This document shows, piece after piece, positions 6,281 to 6,868 of a DNA stretch of 6,868 nucleotides. Made by a program: the position numbers and the translations under genes. The DNA comes from Halobacteriales archaeon QH_10_67_13. GTDB lineage: Archaea > Halobacteriota > Halobacteria > Halobacteriales > Haloarculaceae. The DNA lies in the NCBI GenBank assembly GCA_003021335.1, contig PXQL01000082.1, forward strand, positions 7,238 to 14,105, given 5' to 3'. How positions within the stretch are numbered: position 1 is the stretch's first letter; the number at the start of each line of letters is the position of its first letter. The notes under the pieces were generated by a model. The model worked only from the letters and a program-made list of their open reading frames with translations, was not told where the DNA came from and ran no database searches.

Positions 6281-6676
6281 ATGTACCGGGTGTTGCTCGG
6301 GATCGACACGGACGAACGGCGAGCGCGAGCCCAGGCCGAGACGGTCGCGGCGTTGCCGGCGGCAGAGGACACCGTCGAGGCGCTCGTAATGCACGTCTTC
6401 CAGGAGAATCCGGAGGGCGCGTCGGTGAGCCAGGTCGGCGCCGTCCGCCGCGTCGTCGAACTGTTCGAGGACGCCGAGATCGACCACGAGCTACTCGAGG
6501 AGAGCGGCGATCCGGCGGCAGAGCTGATCGAGGCCGCGGGGCGTCACGATGTCGACGCGATCTGCGTCGCCGGGCGCAAGCGGACGCCGGCCGGAAAAGC
6601 GATCTTCGGCTCGACCACGCAGTCGGTGATCCTCGAGACCCACAGGCCGGTGTTGGCCGCGAGCGCCGGGGACTGA
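6281..6676 (+). CDS. Universal stress protein, UspA family
   Basis: A 131-residue single-domain UspA protein. The N-terminal strand MYRVLLGIDTDE carries the conserved Asp (D9) that contacts adenine in ATP-binding members. The C-terminal part has DVDAICVAGRK (90-100) and TPAGKAIFGSTTQSVI (102-117), corresponding to the G-x2-G-x9-G-(S/T) nucleotide loop. The second glycine is replaced by Arg101, a form I recall as common in haloarchaeal Usp proteins, so ATP binding is uncertain. Such proteins act in the cytoplasm, often as dimers, in stress survival; the exact role is unknown. The ATG at 6281 matches the family N-terminus and the TATA spacing; the frame is also open upstream to an ATG at 6158, which would add 41 Asp/Gly/Pro-rich residues. 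The maoC-like gene follows after 9 nt, suggesting one transcript. Confidence 0.92.
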   Translation: MYRVLLGIDTDERRARAQAETVAALPAAEDTVEALVMHVFQENPEGASVSQVGAVRRVVELFEDAEIDHELLEESGDPAAELIEAAGRHDVDAICVAGRKRTPAGKAIFGSTTQSVILETHRPVLAASAGD

Positions 6677-6685
6677 GCTGGTCCG

Positions 6686-6868
6686 ATGTCCACACCGGAC
6701 GGGCCCGAGGAGGGCGCCACGTACCGTCGGCGACGAACGTTCACCGTCGAGGATGTCCGGTCGTTCGGCGAGCTCTCGGGCGACCGACAGCCGATCCACA
6801 CCGAGCCCGACGAGGAGGGTCGTCTGATCGCGCAGGGGCTGCTCACCGCCACGCTACCGACCCAGATC
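6686..6868 (+). CDS. MaoC-like hot-dog domain protein, N-terminal part (3' end outside window)
   Basis: The frame runs from ATG 6686 to the window edge, giving 61 residues. The stretch FTVEDVRSFGELSGDRQPIHTE (19-40) matches the (R)-specific enoyl-CoA hydratase motif of MaoC proteins, with the catalytic dyad D33 and H38 and the following GLLTATLP (51-58) of the central hot-dog helix. The usual Asn two positions after Asp (G-D-x-N-P-x-H) is Gln35 here. Such proteins hydrate trans-2-enoyl-CoA in fatty-acid or polyhydroxyalkanoate metabolism, though many haloarchaeal members are uncharacterised. The start is 9 nt after the uspA stop with no Shine-Dalgarno sequence, so it is likely in the same transcript. 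The rest of the domain cannot be judged. Confidence 0.85.
   Translation, partial: MSTPDGPEEGATYRRRRTFTVEDVRSFGELSGDRQPIHTEPDEEGRLIAQGLLTATLPTQI

Noticed and set aside
1..6868. Mobile elements, CRISPR, tRNA or rRNA genes, toxin-antitoxin or defence modules
   Set aside because: No transposase or integrase motifs, terminal repeats, spaced direct repeats, tRNA-like cloverleafs or paired small toxin/antitoxin frames were seen; the GIY-YIG protein is a stand-alone housekeeping type, not a homing endonuclease.

Overview
This is GC-rich chromosomal DNA whose predicted proteins are strongly acidic (many Asp/Glu, few Lys). Genes are preceded by AT-rich TATA-like patches about 25-30 nt before the start codon and mostly lack Shine-Dalgarno sequences, the pattern of leaderless transcripts. 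Together with an archaeal-type PyrE, an archaeal-type HTH regulator (COG1395-like) and haloarchaeal-style UspA and MaoC proteins, this points to a halophilic archaeon (class Halobacteria). I cannot name the genus from sequence alone.

Layout from left to right: the C-terminal part of a MATE-family exporter (+, 1-492); a GIY-YIG (UPF0213-type) protein (-, 504-785) and a 57-residue two-helix membrane protein (-, 846-1019), both on the minus strand; a 177-bp divergent intergenic region; hisI (+, 1197-1571) overlapping by 14 nt a 388-residue helical, coiled-coil-like protein of unknown function (+, 1558-2724); a GlmM/ManB-type phosphohexomutase (-, 2772-4124) diverging from pyrE (+, 4213-4731); a small glutaredoxin with a GTG start (+, 4800-5045); a COG1395-like HTH regulator (-, 5118-6071); a 209-bp divergent region containing a 15-bp tandem repeat; a UspA protein (+, 6281-6676); and the first 61 residues of a MaoC-like hot-dog protein (+, 6686 to the edge).

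The genes serve mostly unrelated housekeeping roles: histidine synthesis (HisI), pyrimidine synthesis (PyrE), amino-sugar or sugar-phosphate metabolism (GlmM), thiol redox (glutaredoxin), stress (UspA) and efflux (MATE). The only likely co-transcribed groups are hisI with the coiled-coil gene (overlap), uspA with maoC (9-nt gap), and perhaps the small membrane protein with the GIY-YIG gene (60-nt gap). I see no mobile element, CRISPR array, tRNA, rRNA or toxin-antitoxin module, and base composition is even throughout. This looks like ordinary core chromosome. The items most worth a second look are the short membrane gene, the overlapped coiled-coil gene, the apparent duplicated domain around the HTH of the regulator, and the repeat upstream of uspA. 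All family assignments come from reading motifs by eye; no database search was possible.
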